NCBI GenBank assembly: GCA_900542015.1
Contig: UQLY01000003.1
Span: 62,001-126,000 of the forward strand
Length of the DNA stretch: 64,000 nt
From: an uncultured Lachnospiraceae bacterium
Lineage (GTDB): Bacteria; Bacillota; Clostridia; Lachnospirales; Lachnospiraceae
Reading direction: 5' to 3'
Shown: piece by piece, positions 44,272-52,015 of the stretch
Layout of the letters: each line of letters opens with the position of its first letter
Numbering within the stretch: the stretch's first letter is position 1
The notes under the pieces: model-generated
The model's database searches: none
Seen by the model: the letters and a program-made list of their open reading frames with translations, nothing else
Told to the model about the DNA's origin: nothing
Position numbers and translations under genes: made by a program

Positions 44272-44296
44272 ATTGTATATATTCAATATACACAAT
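44272..44296. promoter_or_regulatory. YtrA-type operator
   Basis: An imperfect palindrome with outer arms ATTGT/ACAAT and an AT-rich centre (ATATATTCAATATAC), overlapping the -10 box of the regulator promoter, 20 bases before its start codon. Confidence 0.65.
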
Positions 44297-44312
44297 TTAT
44301 ATGCTTTGTCAA
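44285..44312 (-). promoter_or_regulatory. Promoter of the YtrA-ABC operon
   Basis: Minus-strand TTGACA (44307-44312) and TATATT (44285-44290), 16 bases apart; the operator covers the -10 box. Confidence 0.7.
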
Positions 44313-44316
44313 GACC

Positions 44317-44393
44317 AAAAAGACGGGGCTGCCGCATTTAGAAAATTTTGTGTCTGTCATGGAAACACAAAAAATGCAACAGTCCCGTCTTTT
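44317..44393 (-). terminator. Long rho-independent terminator hairpin
   Basis: AAAAGACGGG pairs with CCCGTCTTTT at the base and TTGTGT with ACACAA near the tip, with further GCATTT/AAATGC pairing between, giving an interrupted stem of about 30 bp. It follows the stop of the 190-residue membrane protein by 13 bases and ends in a T-run on the minus strand. Confidence 0.72.
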
Positions 44394-44405
44394 ATGAAAT
44401 AACCC

Positions 44406-44978
44406 CTATTCCCCCTGCTCCTTCCTATTAAAAACAATAAGAAGAATCCCTGTGATAAGCAAAAGCAGAAAAACCAGAACGACAACGGCTTCCGCTGCAA
44501 AGGCGGCGATCGCTCCCCCCAAAGCCGCGCCCTGCGGATTGTAATCCAATGCGGCATAGCAATCCTGATACAGCGTCATGTCAAATCCGTTGATATTTTT
44601 GATCTCTGCGGAATCCTCTTTTACAAATACATCCACTTTGGGAGAGTGTATCCCCTCCCTATATACCCGGTCGGGAAGATCCGTCTCCACGATTGCAAAA
44701 CGTTCTCCCGACTCCATTGTCACAATGTAAACGTCAAATCCGCCTTCCGTTCCCCCGTATTGAAACCCCGGCTCCGCCTCGTAACAGGTATAGCCCTTAT
44801 CCAGCGCTTTCTGCGCGATTTCCTTCTGTTCATCAATTTCATCTCTGCCCCATCTGTCCGATATTCCGTTTGTATAAATCGTACCGAAAATCAGAACCGC
44901 CAGGGAAATAACGACAAGAATCTTTCCCGCCGTCCGTCTCCGCTTTCTTTTTTGCGCTCTAAGGCTGTCAGCCGGCAT
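44406..44978 (-). CDS. Hypothetical protein with two membrane helices
   Basis: 190 residues, not recognised. A basic N-terminus (KRKRRR) precedes a helix at about 18-36; the middle 110 residues are hydrophilic and probably outside the cell, with two Cys residues (in YTCYEAEPG and YQDCYAALD); a Gly/Ala-rich helix at about 150-182 ends in a basic tail. The topology fits a protein with both ends inside. It is encoded 32 bases after the DUF3592 protein and is followed by a strong terminator, so the two may form an operon. Confidence 0.6.
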   Translation of the reverse strand: MPADSLRAQKRKRRRTAGKILVVISLAVLIFGTIYTNGISDRWGRDEIDEQKEIAQKALDKGYTCYEAEPGFQYGGTEGGFDVYIVTMESGERFAIVETDLPDRVYREGIHSPKVDVFVKEDSAEIKNINGFDMTLYQDCYAALDYNPQGAALGGAIAAFAAEAVVVLVFLLLLITGILLIVFNRKEQGE

Positions 44979-45010
44979 TGTTTTTCCCCCTTTTTACTAA
45001 TAATATCGTT

Positions 45011-45934
45011 CTACTCCAACGTAAGATTGATAAATTCTCCCTGATATAACTCCAGCGTCAGCTCCAGTCCGTTGCTCTCATAACGGATATAGGTAAAATC
45101 GGGATCTTCTTCATGGGCGAAAGTCTCTCCCTCTCCGAAGCATGCCGCAAAGTCTTCGACCGTTACCAGCGATTTCCCCCGGTACTCGATCTTCGCGTCC
45201 TCTATGCCCGCGATCACTTCTCCTCCGGCAGCGCTGACAGTATGAAAACCGAGCGCTTCTATCCGGTCCTGTCCGTCCACATTAAACTTCACGTACGCAT
45301 CATCCTCATACCGCCAGTAGGAATCCATGAGTTCTCCGTCCTTCATTTTTTTACTCGCCCGATCCCCTATTTTCATACCGTGAAACGATACTTCCCTTAA
45401 ATCGACGGTTTCCGTCTCTCCGTTTTTGCCGCCTTCCTGTCCCGAAAATCCGTCTCCCTCATTTCCCTGCGAAGCCGCATTCCCCAAAAGCATCAGGAAA
45501 AGCAAACCCAGCAGAAGAAGACCCAGACCTACGGGCAAAAAGACTTTCCCTAAAACAGCCCATACGCTGTTTTTTCCAAGGGACGCCTTATTGGGATTTT
45601 GCGGATCATAATATACTTTACAGTCTTTTCCGATTTTTTTCTTTACCGTCCCCCGGTTATAAGCAACCGTTCCGGCTTTCCTGTATTCCACACCGTTTAC
45701 CGTATACGAAAAAACAGGATACGCGGTTCTCATCGTTCCGGCTCCTTTGATTCCGGCTTTGACTCTGCCGGAGCCTCCCATATTGTAATTCACATGATCA
45801 AAACACAGATCCACAATGCGTCCGTCTGTAACCGCTTTCTTCTTTCCGCTTCCCTTTCCGATCCCCCAAAAAAGACCTCCGAGAATCCCGCATATACATC
45901 CGATACCGACTAAAATCCATCCGGCAACCTGCAT
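45011..45934 (-). CDS. DUF3592-containing membrane protein
   Basis: 307 residues. A first helix at the N-terminus (GWILVGIGCICGILGGLFWG), then a DUF3592-like domain (about 35-120) with the pattern YPVFSYTVNGVEY and VYYDPQNPNKASL, a second helix (about 130-150), and a C-terminal domain of 130 residues that is not recognised. DUF3592 is common in membrane proteins of Firmicutes and its role is unknown. The start has GGGAGG upstream. Confidence 0.72.
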   Translation of the reverse strand: MQVAGWILVGIGCICGILGGLFWGIGKGSGKKKAVTDGRIVDLCFDHVNYNMGGSGRVKAGIKGAGTMRTAYPVFSYTVNGVEYRKAGTVAYNRGTVKKKIGKDCKVYYDPQNPNKASLGKNSVWAVLGKVFLPVGLGLLLLGLLFLMLLGNAASQGNEGDGFSGQEGGKNGETETVDLREVSFHGMKIGDRASKKMKDGELMDSYWRYEDDAYVKFNVDGQDRIEALGFHTVSAAGGEVIAGIEDAKIEYRGKSLVTVEDFAACFGEGETFAHEEDPDFTYIRYESNGLELTLELYQGEFINLTLE

Positions 45935-45979
45935 GATTTTTTCCTCCCGTCAATTTGTTTGTATCGCAACCCCTTTCTA

Positions 45980-47284
45980 CTAATACTTTTCATTTGGCAA
46001 AAAGGTTGCAGACTGATTAAAATTTTCTGCGTTTTCATTTTCTTCTTCCGGAATGAAGTCTTCCTCGGGATAACGGTTTGCCGCGTTCCACAAAATCCAT
46101 TCCTCATAACCTGCATCATATACAGCCTGTATCTGTTTCTTGATCTGTTCCCCTCCGTAGGAAATATGACCGGGCACCCAGGTCGCCGTAAAGCTTTGCA
46201 GCCAGGGACGCACAACCGCCCGTTCTTCTACTGCCACAGTCCTCCGTTTATTGTCAGACGCCGCCAATGCCGCCGCCACCGTTTCATAGGGATGCGCGTC
46301 GGGTACGTCCAGCCCGTACACACCGTTTCTATAATGAGAGGGATAGATCATCGGGCTTAAAACGTCTACCGCGCTTCCCAGCTTTTGGTAATTTTGCCCG
46401 ATGCTTTCTCCGTCCCCCTCATTATCAATAATCGTGCCGAATACATCGGCTCCGACCACCACATCTTTTTCATGAAGCCTCTCGCAGGCAAAGGCAAGAA
46501 AATCCAGTACTGCCTGTTCCTTGGAATAGGCGTTTGTATCCACGCCGTAATCGACAAGCCCCGCATCCTTTCCCGACGGGAATCTCACATAGTCAAACTG
46601 AATTTCGTCAAACCCCAGCTCCGCCGCCTTAATCGCCACATCCGTGATATATTTCCAGACTTCCGGTCGATAGGGATTTACCCACGCCGCGCCGTCGGTA
46701 TCCGTCACAAACTTTCCGTCCGCCGTTTTCAGCGCAAGCTGCGGATTGCTTTCGGCAAAATTGGGATCTTTGAAACAAACGATCCTGGCTATGGTATGGA
46801 TATTATGCTCCTTTAATTTTTTCATCAGCCCATCCATATCGGATATGTACGCGGTACATGCGCCTATGCTCTTTGCTGCGGCAAGATCCATTTGATACGT
46901 AATGAAACCTTCGTCGTTTTTGATGTCGATGACCATCGTATTCAGTTCCGTCTCATCCACCAGCGCGATGAGTTCGTCCATATGACTGCTGCCCGCCATG
47001 GGACCCGTGACATAAATTCCCTTTACCTTGACCGGTTCCGCTTCATTTTCGGAAACCGTCAGTACGGGAAGCTCCGCTCCCGAAACGGTCCCTCCCGCAA
47101 ATTCCGCAAAATTTCCCGAAACAGTTCGTTTTCCGGTCAGCGCCGCATTACCGGAAACGGTTGACGACAGCTCTGCCCCCGTGCTTACCGCCGTGGTCCG
47201 GTCCTGCTTTTGGGTATATATACTTATGCCGATGCAAAAAATCACTGCGACCAATACAATAAAAAAATACTTTTTTTGATTCAT
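45980..47284 (-). CDS. DUF4015 putative glycoside hydrolase, secreted or anchored
   Basis: 434 residues. One N-terminal helix (about 6-23) acts as signal or anchor, then a Ser/Thr/Gly-rich linker with three VSGN-like repeats (about 40-80). The catalytic-like barrel begins at VKGIYVTGPMAGS and includes VIDIKNDEG, FDEIQFDYVRFPSG and VVGADVFGTI, which fit the DUF4015 family, a TIM barrel related to alpha-glycosidases. The Asp/Glu residues in these strand ends are likely catalytic. It ends in an acidic Asn-rich tail. Substrate is unknown, perhaps a cell-wall or exopolysaccharide. Confidence 0.82.
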   Translation of the reverse strand: MNQKKYFFIVLVAVIFCIGISIYTQKQDRTTAVSTGAELSSTVSGNAALTGKRTVSGNFAEFAGGTVSGAELPVLTVSENEAEPVKVKGIYVTGPMAGSSHMDELIALVDETELNTMVIDIKNDEGFITYQMDLAAAKSIGACTAYISDMDGLMKKLKEHNIHTIARIVCFKDPNFAESNPQLALKTADGKFVTDTDGAAWVNPYRPEVWKYITDVAIKAAELGFDEIQFDYVRFPSGKDAGLVDYGVDTNAYSKEQAVLDFLAFACERLHEKDVVVGADVFGTIIDNEGDGESIGQNYQKLGSAVDVLSPMIYPSHYRNGVYGLDVPDAHPYETVAAALAASDNKRRTVAVEERAVVRPWLQSFTATWVPGHISYGGEQIKKQIQAVYDAGYEEWILWNAANRYPEEDFIPEEENENAENFNQSATFLPNEKY

Positions 47285-47339
47285 CCGATCATCTTCTTTT
47301 TTTGTTTATCCTATTACCTTTTGACCCCAACATTATTTT

Positions 47340-47368
47340 ATTATAACATTCATATATTTTACTGTCAT
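47340..47368 (-). promoter_or_regulatory. Promoter of the DUF4015 gene, in a 309-base divergent gap
   Basis: Minus-strand ATGACA (47363-47368) and TATAAT (47340-47345) are 17 bases apart. The rest of the gap (to 47593) has no convincing gene; it holds two direct copies of CCAAATCGGC (47470-47479 and 47554-47563) and a weak TTGATT/TAAAAT pair that may serve the rightward oxoprolinase operon. Confidence 0.65.
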
Positions 47369-47593
47369 TATGGAACCCGCGGAAAAAATAATACAGAAGA
47401 AACAACGAAAAAAATGAGAAAGATTGTCAAAAAGATTGCTGTTTTGCGGCTCCTGCACTTGATTTTTTTCCAAATCGGCGTAAAATCAAAAACAGATATG
47501 GTAAGTATGCAGGACAAAGGCGTCAATCCGGGTCCCGCATGCTTTTTTTTATGCCAAATCGGCTGCATTCAAAACCGAAACGGAGCAACAAAT

Positions 47594-48358
47594 ATGTATC
47601 AAATGCGTTTTCTGCCTGCGGGCGATCAGGCGATGGTCGTAGAATTTGGTCAGGTCATCGACGATAACATCAATCAAAAAGTACATCAGTTATCCGCTTG
47701 GATTGAAACCCGGGACATCAGCGGCATTTTGGAGCTGCTGCCTACGTTTCGCTCTTTAATGATCTATTATGATCCCTATATCATTCCTTTTGCACAATTG
47801 AAGCATATCATAGAAGAATTTGATATAAATGCACCGGCGGATGAAAATCAGGTAAAAGTTATCCACAAAATTCCCTGCTGCTATGGAGCGCGCTTTGGGA
47901 AGGATCTCCATGATATGGAAAAAATCACAAAGCTCTCCCGCGAGGAAATCGTGGCGATACACAGCGGTACGGACTATAAAATCTATATGCTGGGATTCCT
48001 GCCCGGTTTCGTCTACCTCGGAGGCTTGGATAAACGTCTGGAAGCTCCCCGGCTGACCTCTCCCCGGATCAAAATTGATCCCGGCAGCGTCGGGATCGGC
48101 GGAAACCAGACCGGCGTATATCCTCTCGCCTCGCCCGGCGGCTGGCGGCTGATCGGCGCAACGCCGCTGCGTTTCTATGATCCCGACCGGCAGGAACCGA
48201 TCCTTTGCAAAGCGGGAGAATATATCCGGTTTGTCCCTATCGGTATCGACGATTATTACGATATCCTCCATATGGTCGTCAAAGGAAACTACCGCCATGA
48301 AATCCTGACCTGCGGCTTCTCAGAAAGTCCTTCAGGCGAAAGGAGGTCTCTGTCATGA
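47594..48358 (+). CDS. pxpB: 5-oxoprolinase subunit B (KipI family)
   Basis: 254 residues from the ATG at 47594; the frame is open far upstream but that part is non-coding leader. PxpB/KipI features: the N-terminal GDQAMVVEFG, GFLPGFVYLGGLD in the middle and PGSVGIGGNQTGVYPLASPGGW near the C-terminus. With PxpA and PxpC it forms the ATP-dependent enzyme that opens 5-oxoproline to glutamate. Its stop overlaps the start of pxpC by four bases. In B. subtilis the homologue was first described as a kinase A inhibitor. Confidence 0.93.
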   Translation: MYQMRFLPAGDQAMVVEFGQVIDDNINQKVHQLSAWIETRDISGILELLPTFRSLMIYYDPYIIPFAQLKHIIEEFDINAPADENQVKVIHKIPCCYGARFGKDLHDMEKITKLSREEIVAIHSGTDYKIYMLGFLPGFVYLGGLDKRLEAPRLTSPRIKIDPGSVGIGGNQTGVYPLASPGGWRLIGATPLRFYDPDRQEPILCKAGEYIRFVPIGIDDYYDILHMVVKGNYRHEILTCGFSESPSGERRSLS

Positions 48359-49242
48359 GTATCAGAATCCTTTTCCCCGGTCCCCTTTCCACCATTCAGG
48401 ATGCGGGGCGCTTCGGCTATTTAAAATCCGGTATCGGTACTTCCGGCGTTATGGACCGGGAAGCCTATGAAACCGCAAACCGCCTGCTGCAAAACACAGC
48501 CGGCGAAGCGGTCATAGAGGCAACCCTCTTAGGTCCGGCGCTTTTTTCCGACAGCGGCTGCGTCTGCTGTATTACCGGCGCGGACATGACGCCCACGCTG
48601 GACGGACAGTCCGTTCCCATGTACCAGCCCTTTTTGATCCGGGCAGGACAGACGCTCTCCCTCTCCGCCGCCGTCAACGGCTGTAGGAGCTATCTCGCCT
48701 TTGCGGGCGGAATCGATGTTCCTTTGGTATTGGGCAGCCGCTCAACCAATCTCAAATGCCGCTTGGGCGGTTATCGGGGCAGGGCGCTGCAAAAGGACGA
48801 CGTCCTTTCCCTGGGACCTGCAACAGCCGACGTTTCCTCCCTGCTGCAAAACAAGGCTCCCAAACCGTTTTTTTCCTCCCCGGTAACGGTTCGCGTCATT
48901 GAAGGTCCTCAGGCGGAATATTTCACGAAGCGGGGAAAACAGACTTTTTACGGACACCCTTATACAGTCTCCCCGGAAAGCGACCGCATGGGATACCGAC
49001 TGGAAGGTCCAGCCGTGGAAAGCGAAAACGGTGTGGATATCATCTCGGACGGCATCGCCTTTGGCGCCGTCCAGATCCCTCCCAGCGGAAAGCCGATTAT
49101 CCTGCTCTCCGACAGACAGACTACCGGAGGTTATGCCAAAATCGCCACGGTAATTTCAAAGGATATTCCCAGGCTCGCCCAATTAAAACCCGGAGATCAG
49201 GTCCTGTTTGAAAAAACCGATCTCTCCAAAATACAATCATAG
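48355..49242 (+). CDS. pxpC: 5-oxoprolinase subunit C (KipA/AHS2 family)
   Basis: 295 residues. Family patterns: PGPLSTIQDAGRFGYLKSG at the N-terminus, FAGGIDVPLVLGSRSTNLKC in the middle and SDRMGYRLEGP and DRQTTGGYAKIATV in the C-terminal half. This is the biotin-dependent carboxyltransferase-like subunit that works with PxpB. Its start overlaps pxpB by four bases and it is followed after 13 bases by the ycsI-type gene with AGGAGG. Confidence 0.93.
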   Translation: MSIRILFPGPLSTIQDAGRFGYLKSGIGTSGVMDREAYETANRLLQNTAGEAVIEATLLGPALFSDSGCVCCITGADMTPTLDGQSVPMYQPFLIRAGQTLSLSAAVNGCRSYLAFAGGIDVPLVLGSRSTNLKCRLGGYRGRALQKDDVLSLGPATADVSSLLQNKAPKPFFSSPVTVRVIEGPQAEYFTKRGKQTFYGHPYTVSPESDRMGYRLEGPAVESENGVDIISDGIAFGAVQIPPSGKPIILLSDRQTTGGYAKIATVISKDIPRLAQLKPGDQVLFEKTDLSKIQS

Positions 49243-49255
49243 GAGGTCCTTCAAT

Positions 49256-50041
49256 ATGGATTATACCAACGAAAGCCCTGCGAAAGTCAGAGAACTGATT
49301 CGCCGGGGGATCATTACCGGTCCCACCGCCGGCATGTGCGCCGGATACGCACAGGCAAATCTTGTCATTGTGCCCCAAAAACTTGCTTATGATTTCTTAC
49401 TGTTTACCCAGAGGAATCCAAAATCCTGCCCCGTCCTGGAAGTCAGCGACACAGGAAGCCGCAGCCTGCGCTTTATCGCAAAGGACGCCGACATTGCCAC
49501 GGATATTCCCAAATACCGAATTTATGAACACGGCGTTTTAACCGGAGAATACACCGACGTCTCCCGCTTCTGGCGCGACGACTTCGTCAGCTTCCTGATC
49601 GGCTGCAGTTTTTCCTTCGAGTCGGAGCTTTTAGAAGCGGATATTCCGGTCAGACATATTGAAGAAGGCTGCAATGTCCCCATGTATCTGACCAATATTC
49701 CCTGTACGCCTGCAGGCGTCTTTTCGGGCAATATGGTCGTCAGCATGAGACCCCTGCCCTATGATCAGATCGTCAAATCCGTATTGGCGACCGGAGCCAT
49801 GCCCAGGGTACACGGCGCTCCGGTACATATCGGCGATCCTGCCGCAATCGGCATCAGGGACATCAACACTCCCGATTTCGGGGACAGCGTTACGATTAAC
49901 CCGGGAGAGGTGCCTGTCTTTTGGGCTTGCGGCGTAACGCCCCAGTCCGTAATCATGAATATCAAACCCGATTTTGTCATTACCCACGCCCCGGGGCATA
50001 TGCTGATTACCGACATCAAAAACATAAATCTGAAATATTGA
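49256..50041 (+). CDS. DUF1445/YcsI protein (first half of a split D-glutamate cyclase)
   Basis: 261 residues from the ATG at 49256 with AGGAGGT upstream. DUF1445 features include RELIRRGIITGPTAGMCAGY, FLIGCSFSFESELLEA and ITHAPGHMLITD at the end. This domain is the N-terminal part of the animal mitochondrial D-glutamate cyclase (DGLUCY), whose C-terminal part is DUF4392; that second domain is encoded by the last gene of this operon. The joint function is therefore likely to be interconversion of D-glutamate and 5-oxo-D-proline (inference from the fusion). Older databases call this family putative hydro-lyase. Confidence 0.88.
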   Translation: MDYTNESPAKVRELIRRGIITGPTAGMCAGYAQANLVIVPQKLAYDFLLFTQRNPKSCPVLEVSDTGSRSLRFIAKDADIATDIPKYRIYEHGVLTGEYTDVSRFWRDDFVSFLIGCSFSFESELLEADIPVRHIEEGCNVPMYLTNIPCTPAGVFSGNMVVSMRPLPYDQIVKSVLATGAMPRVHGAPVHIGDPAAIGIRDINTPDFGDSVTINPGEVPVFWACGVTPQSVIMNIKPDFVITHAPGHMLITDIKNINLKY

Positions 50042-50054
50042 GGAGGTCTTTATC

Positions 50055-50822
50055 GTGAATAAAGTTGATCTAAACTGCGATCTGGGAGAAAGCTTCGGCA
50101 GTTACAAGCTGGGCATGGACGAGGAGGTCATTCAATATATTTCCTCCGCCAACGTCGCCTGCGGCTTTCACGCATCAGATCCCCTCGTCATGGCGAAAAC
50201 AGTGGCTATGGCGAAGGAAAACCATGTGTTTGTAGGCGCCCACCCGGGTTACCCCGATCTGACCGGCTTCGGTCGCAGAAATATGAATCTCACCCCTCAG
50301 GAGGTAAAGACCATGGTCATGTACCAGATCGGCGCACTGGCGGCTTTCTGCAAGGCAAACAGCATGACATTGCAGCATGTAAAGCCCCACGGCGCCATGT
50401 ACAATATGGCGGGAAAAGACCCGGTTCTTGCCGAAGCCGTCTGTGAAGGGATTTATGAAGTCAACCCCGATTATATCCTGTTAGCCCCCTGCAGCGGAGA
50501 AATGCCGAAAGCCGCCGCACGGACCGGTTTAAGATGCGCTAAGGAGGTCTTTGCCGACCGCGCCTACGAAGAGGACGGCTCTCTCGTTGCACGCAGCAAA
50601 CCGGGCGCCGTGATTACCGACGAAAACATCGCCATAGAGCGCGTCCTTTCCATGGTAAAATACGGAAAAGTCGCCGCCGTCACAGGTAAGGAAATTTCCG
50701 TGGAAGCGGACTCCGTCTGTGTCCATGGGGACGGCATAAAGGCTGTGGAATTTGTCAAAAGAATTAAAGAACGCCTGTCGGCGGAAGGCATCTTAATTAC
50801 CCCGATTCACGAGCTGGTATGA
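50055..50822 (+). CDS. pxpA: 5-oxoprolinase subunit A (LamB/YcsF family)
   Basis: 255 residues. The N-terminal DLNCDLGESFGSYKLG motif and NVACGFHASDP, VGAHPGYPDL and QHVKPHGAMYN are diagnostic. PxpA is the beta/alpha-barrel subunit that binds 5-oxoproline; PxpB and PxpC use ATP to open the lactam. AGGAGG lies upstream of the ATG at 50055. The gene separates the two halves of the D-glutamate cyclase. Confidence 0.95.
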   Translation: MNKVDLNCDLGESFGSYKLGMDEEVIQYISSANVACGFHASDPLVMAKTVAMAKENHVFVGAHPGYPDLTGFGRRNMNLTPQEVKTMVMYQIGALAAFCKANSMTLQHVKPHGAMYNMAGKDPVLAEAVCEGIYEVNPDYILLAPCSGEMPKAAARTGLRCAKEVFADRAYEEDGSLVARSKPGAVITDENIAIERVLSMVKYGKVAAVTGKEISVEADSVCVHGDGIKAVEFVKRIKERLSAEGILITPIHELV

Positions 50823-50857
50823 TAGCATCAAGAAAGGAAAGGACAGGGAACGGAAGC

Positions 50858-51688
50858 ATGATGAAAGAAAAACCGGAAGACATAGTATTAAGATATTCCA
50901 AAAGGGGCATGACCGTTTTGCGGGAAGCCATGCAAAACAACTACTGCCTCGAAAGCGCACAGGAGATTTTATCCTGGAAAAAAGGAACCGTTTTTCTGAC
51001 CACGGGATTTTATGTTGCCGGATTTGCCGAGACCGACGGACCTGCGGGCACGGTCATGCTCGCAAAAGCGCTGCAGGTTCTCGGCTACCGTCCGGTCATC
51101 GTCACGGATTCCTACTGCAGGGATTTCTTTGAACCGGAAGAGATCGAAGTTCTTTACCTGGAGCTTTGTGCAGACGAGACAGACTGCCGGCGGTTATTGG
51201 AGCGCTACCGCCCGGTAGGATTGATTTCCGTGGAAAGATGCGGGAAAAATACACAAAATGATTATGCCAATATGCGCGGCGTCAGCATTGCCGCCCATAC
51301 CGCTCCCGCCGATCTGCTGTTTGAGCTCGCCTCCGGCACAATCCCGACGATCGGAATCGGCGACGGCGGAAACGAAATCGGCATGGGAAACGCCGCCGAC
51401 CTTATTGCGGAGAAACTATCCCTTGTGCCCTGTAAAGTATGCGTAGACAAACTTGTCATCTCAACCGTATCCAACTGGGGCGCCTATGCCGTTATCGCCT
51501 GCCTGGAACAATTAACCGGCGCAGGCGTATTCCCTTCCTTCTCACAGATTTATGACTATATTGACAAAACCGTCCGTCTGGGCAGCGTAGACGGCGTATT
51601 AAAAGAACACGTGATCAGCGTGGACGGTTTTGGCATGGACGTGGAAAAGGAGATTGTGGAGGCGCTTGCCGCCGCAATCAGACCCTGA
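50858..51688 (+). CDS. DUF4392 protein (second half of a split D-glutamate cyclase)
   Basis: 276 residues from the ATG at 50858, with AGAAAGGAAAGGAC upstream; an ATG at 50819 overlapping the pxpA stop is possible but has no ribosome site. DUF4392 features: an N-terminal helix-rich part, TTGFYVAGFAETDGPAG, and the glycine-rich GIGDGGNEIGMGN. In animals this domain is the C-terminal half of D-glutamate cyclase; here it is a separate gene in the operon with the YcsI half and 5-oxoprolinase. A strong terminator follows 27 bases after the stop. Confidence 0.85.
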   Translation: MMKEKPEDIVLRYSKRGMTVLREAMQNNYCLESAQEILSWKKGTVFLTTGFYVAGFAETDGPAGTVMLAKALQVLGYRPVIVTDSYCRDFFEPEEIEVLYLELCADETDCRRLLERYRPVGLISVERCGKNTQNDYANMRGVSIAAHTAPADLLFELASGTIPTIGIGDGGNEIGMGNAADLIAEKLSLVPCKVCVDKLVISTVSNWGAYAVIACLEQLTGAGVFPSFSQIYDYIDKTVRLGSVDGVLKEHVISVDGFGMDVEKEIVEALAAAIRP

Positions 51689-51714
51689 TTATGTCACAGT
51701 AAGTATGTTGCAAT

Positions 51715-51759
51715 AAAAAAAGACTTCAACATCCGCTGATCGGATTTGAAGTCTTTTTT
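51715..51759. terminator. Terminator after the oxoproline operon and the Leu/Tyr tRNAs
   Basis: AGACTTCAA-C-ATCCG pairs with CGGAT-TTGAAGTCT around a CTGAT loop, flanked by A-runs and T-runs, so it can work in both directions. It lies between the rightward operon and the leftward tRNA genes. Confidence 0.85.
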
Positions 51760-51763
51760 TCAC

Positions 51764-51847
51764 TGCCGCAGACCGGAATCGAACCGGTACGATGTCGCCA
51801 CCACAGGATTTTAAGTCCTGCGCGTCTGCCAGTTCCGCCACTGCGGC
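51764..51847 (-). tRNA. tRNA-Leu (TAA)
   Basis: Acceptor GCCGCAG/CTGCGGC; anticodon arm CAGGA-CTTAAAA-TCCTG gives anticodon TAA; long variable arm as in class II tRNAs; T-arm GGTTCGATTCC. 84 bases, no encoded CCA. Confidence 0.95.
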
Positions 51848-51850
51848 GTA

Positions 51851-51932
51851 TGGATGGAGGTGGATTCGAACCACCGAAGCAATTTGCAGCAGATTTACAG
51901 TCTGTCCCCTTTGGCCACTCGGGAATCCATCC
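51851..51932 (-). tRNA. tRNA-Tyr (GTA)
   Basis: Acceptor GGATGGA/TCCATCC; anticodon loop CTGTAAA gives GTA; long variable arm; T-arm GGTTCGAATCC. 82 bases, class II tRNA as usual for bacterial Tyr. Confidence 0.94.
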
Positions 51933-51979
51933 TTGTAAGAGCCTTCGGACATGCTAACGAATTGCTCTGACAATATAAA

Positions 51980-52008
51980 TTTATATCATAGTTTGATGGC
52001 AAATGCAA
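51980..52008 (-). promoter_or_regulatory. Promoter of the Tyr-Leu tRNA pair
   Basis: Minus-strand TTGCAT (52003-52008) and TATAAA (51980-51985), 17 bases apart, 47 bases upstream of tRNA-Tyr. Confidence 0.6.
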
Positions 52009-52015
52009 GGATTTT

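Noticed and set aside
51689..51973. 94-codon leftward frame across tRNA-Leu and tRNA-Tyr.
   Set aside because: It covers both tRNA genes in the sense direction and shows the usual AELADAQDLKS tRNA-derived string, not a protein.
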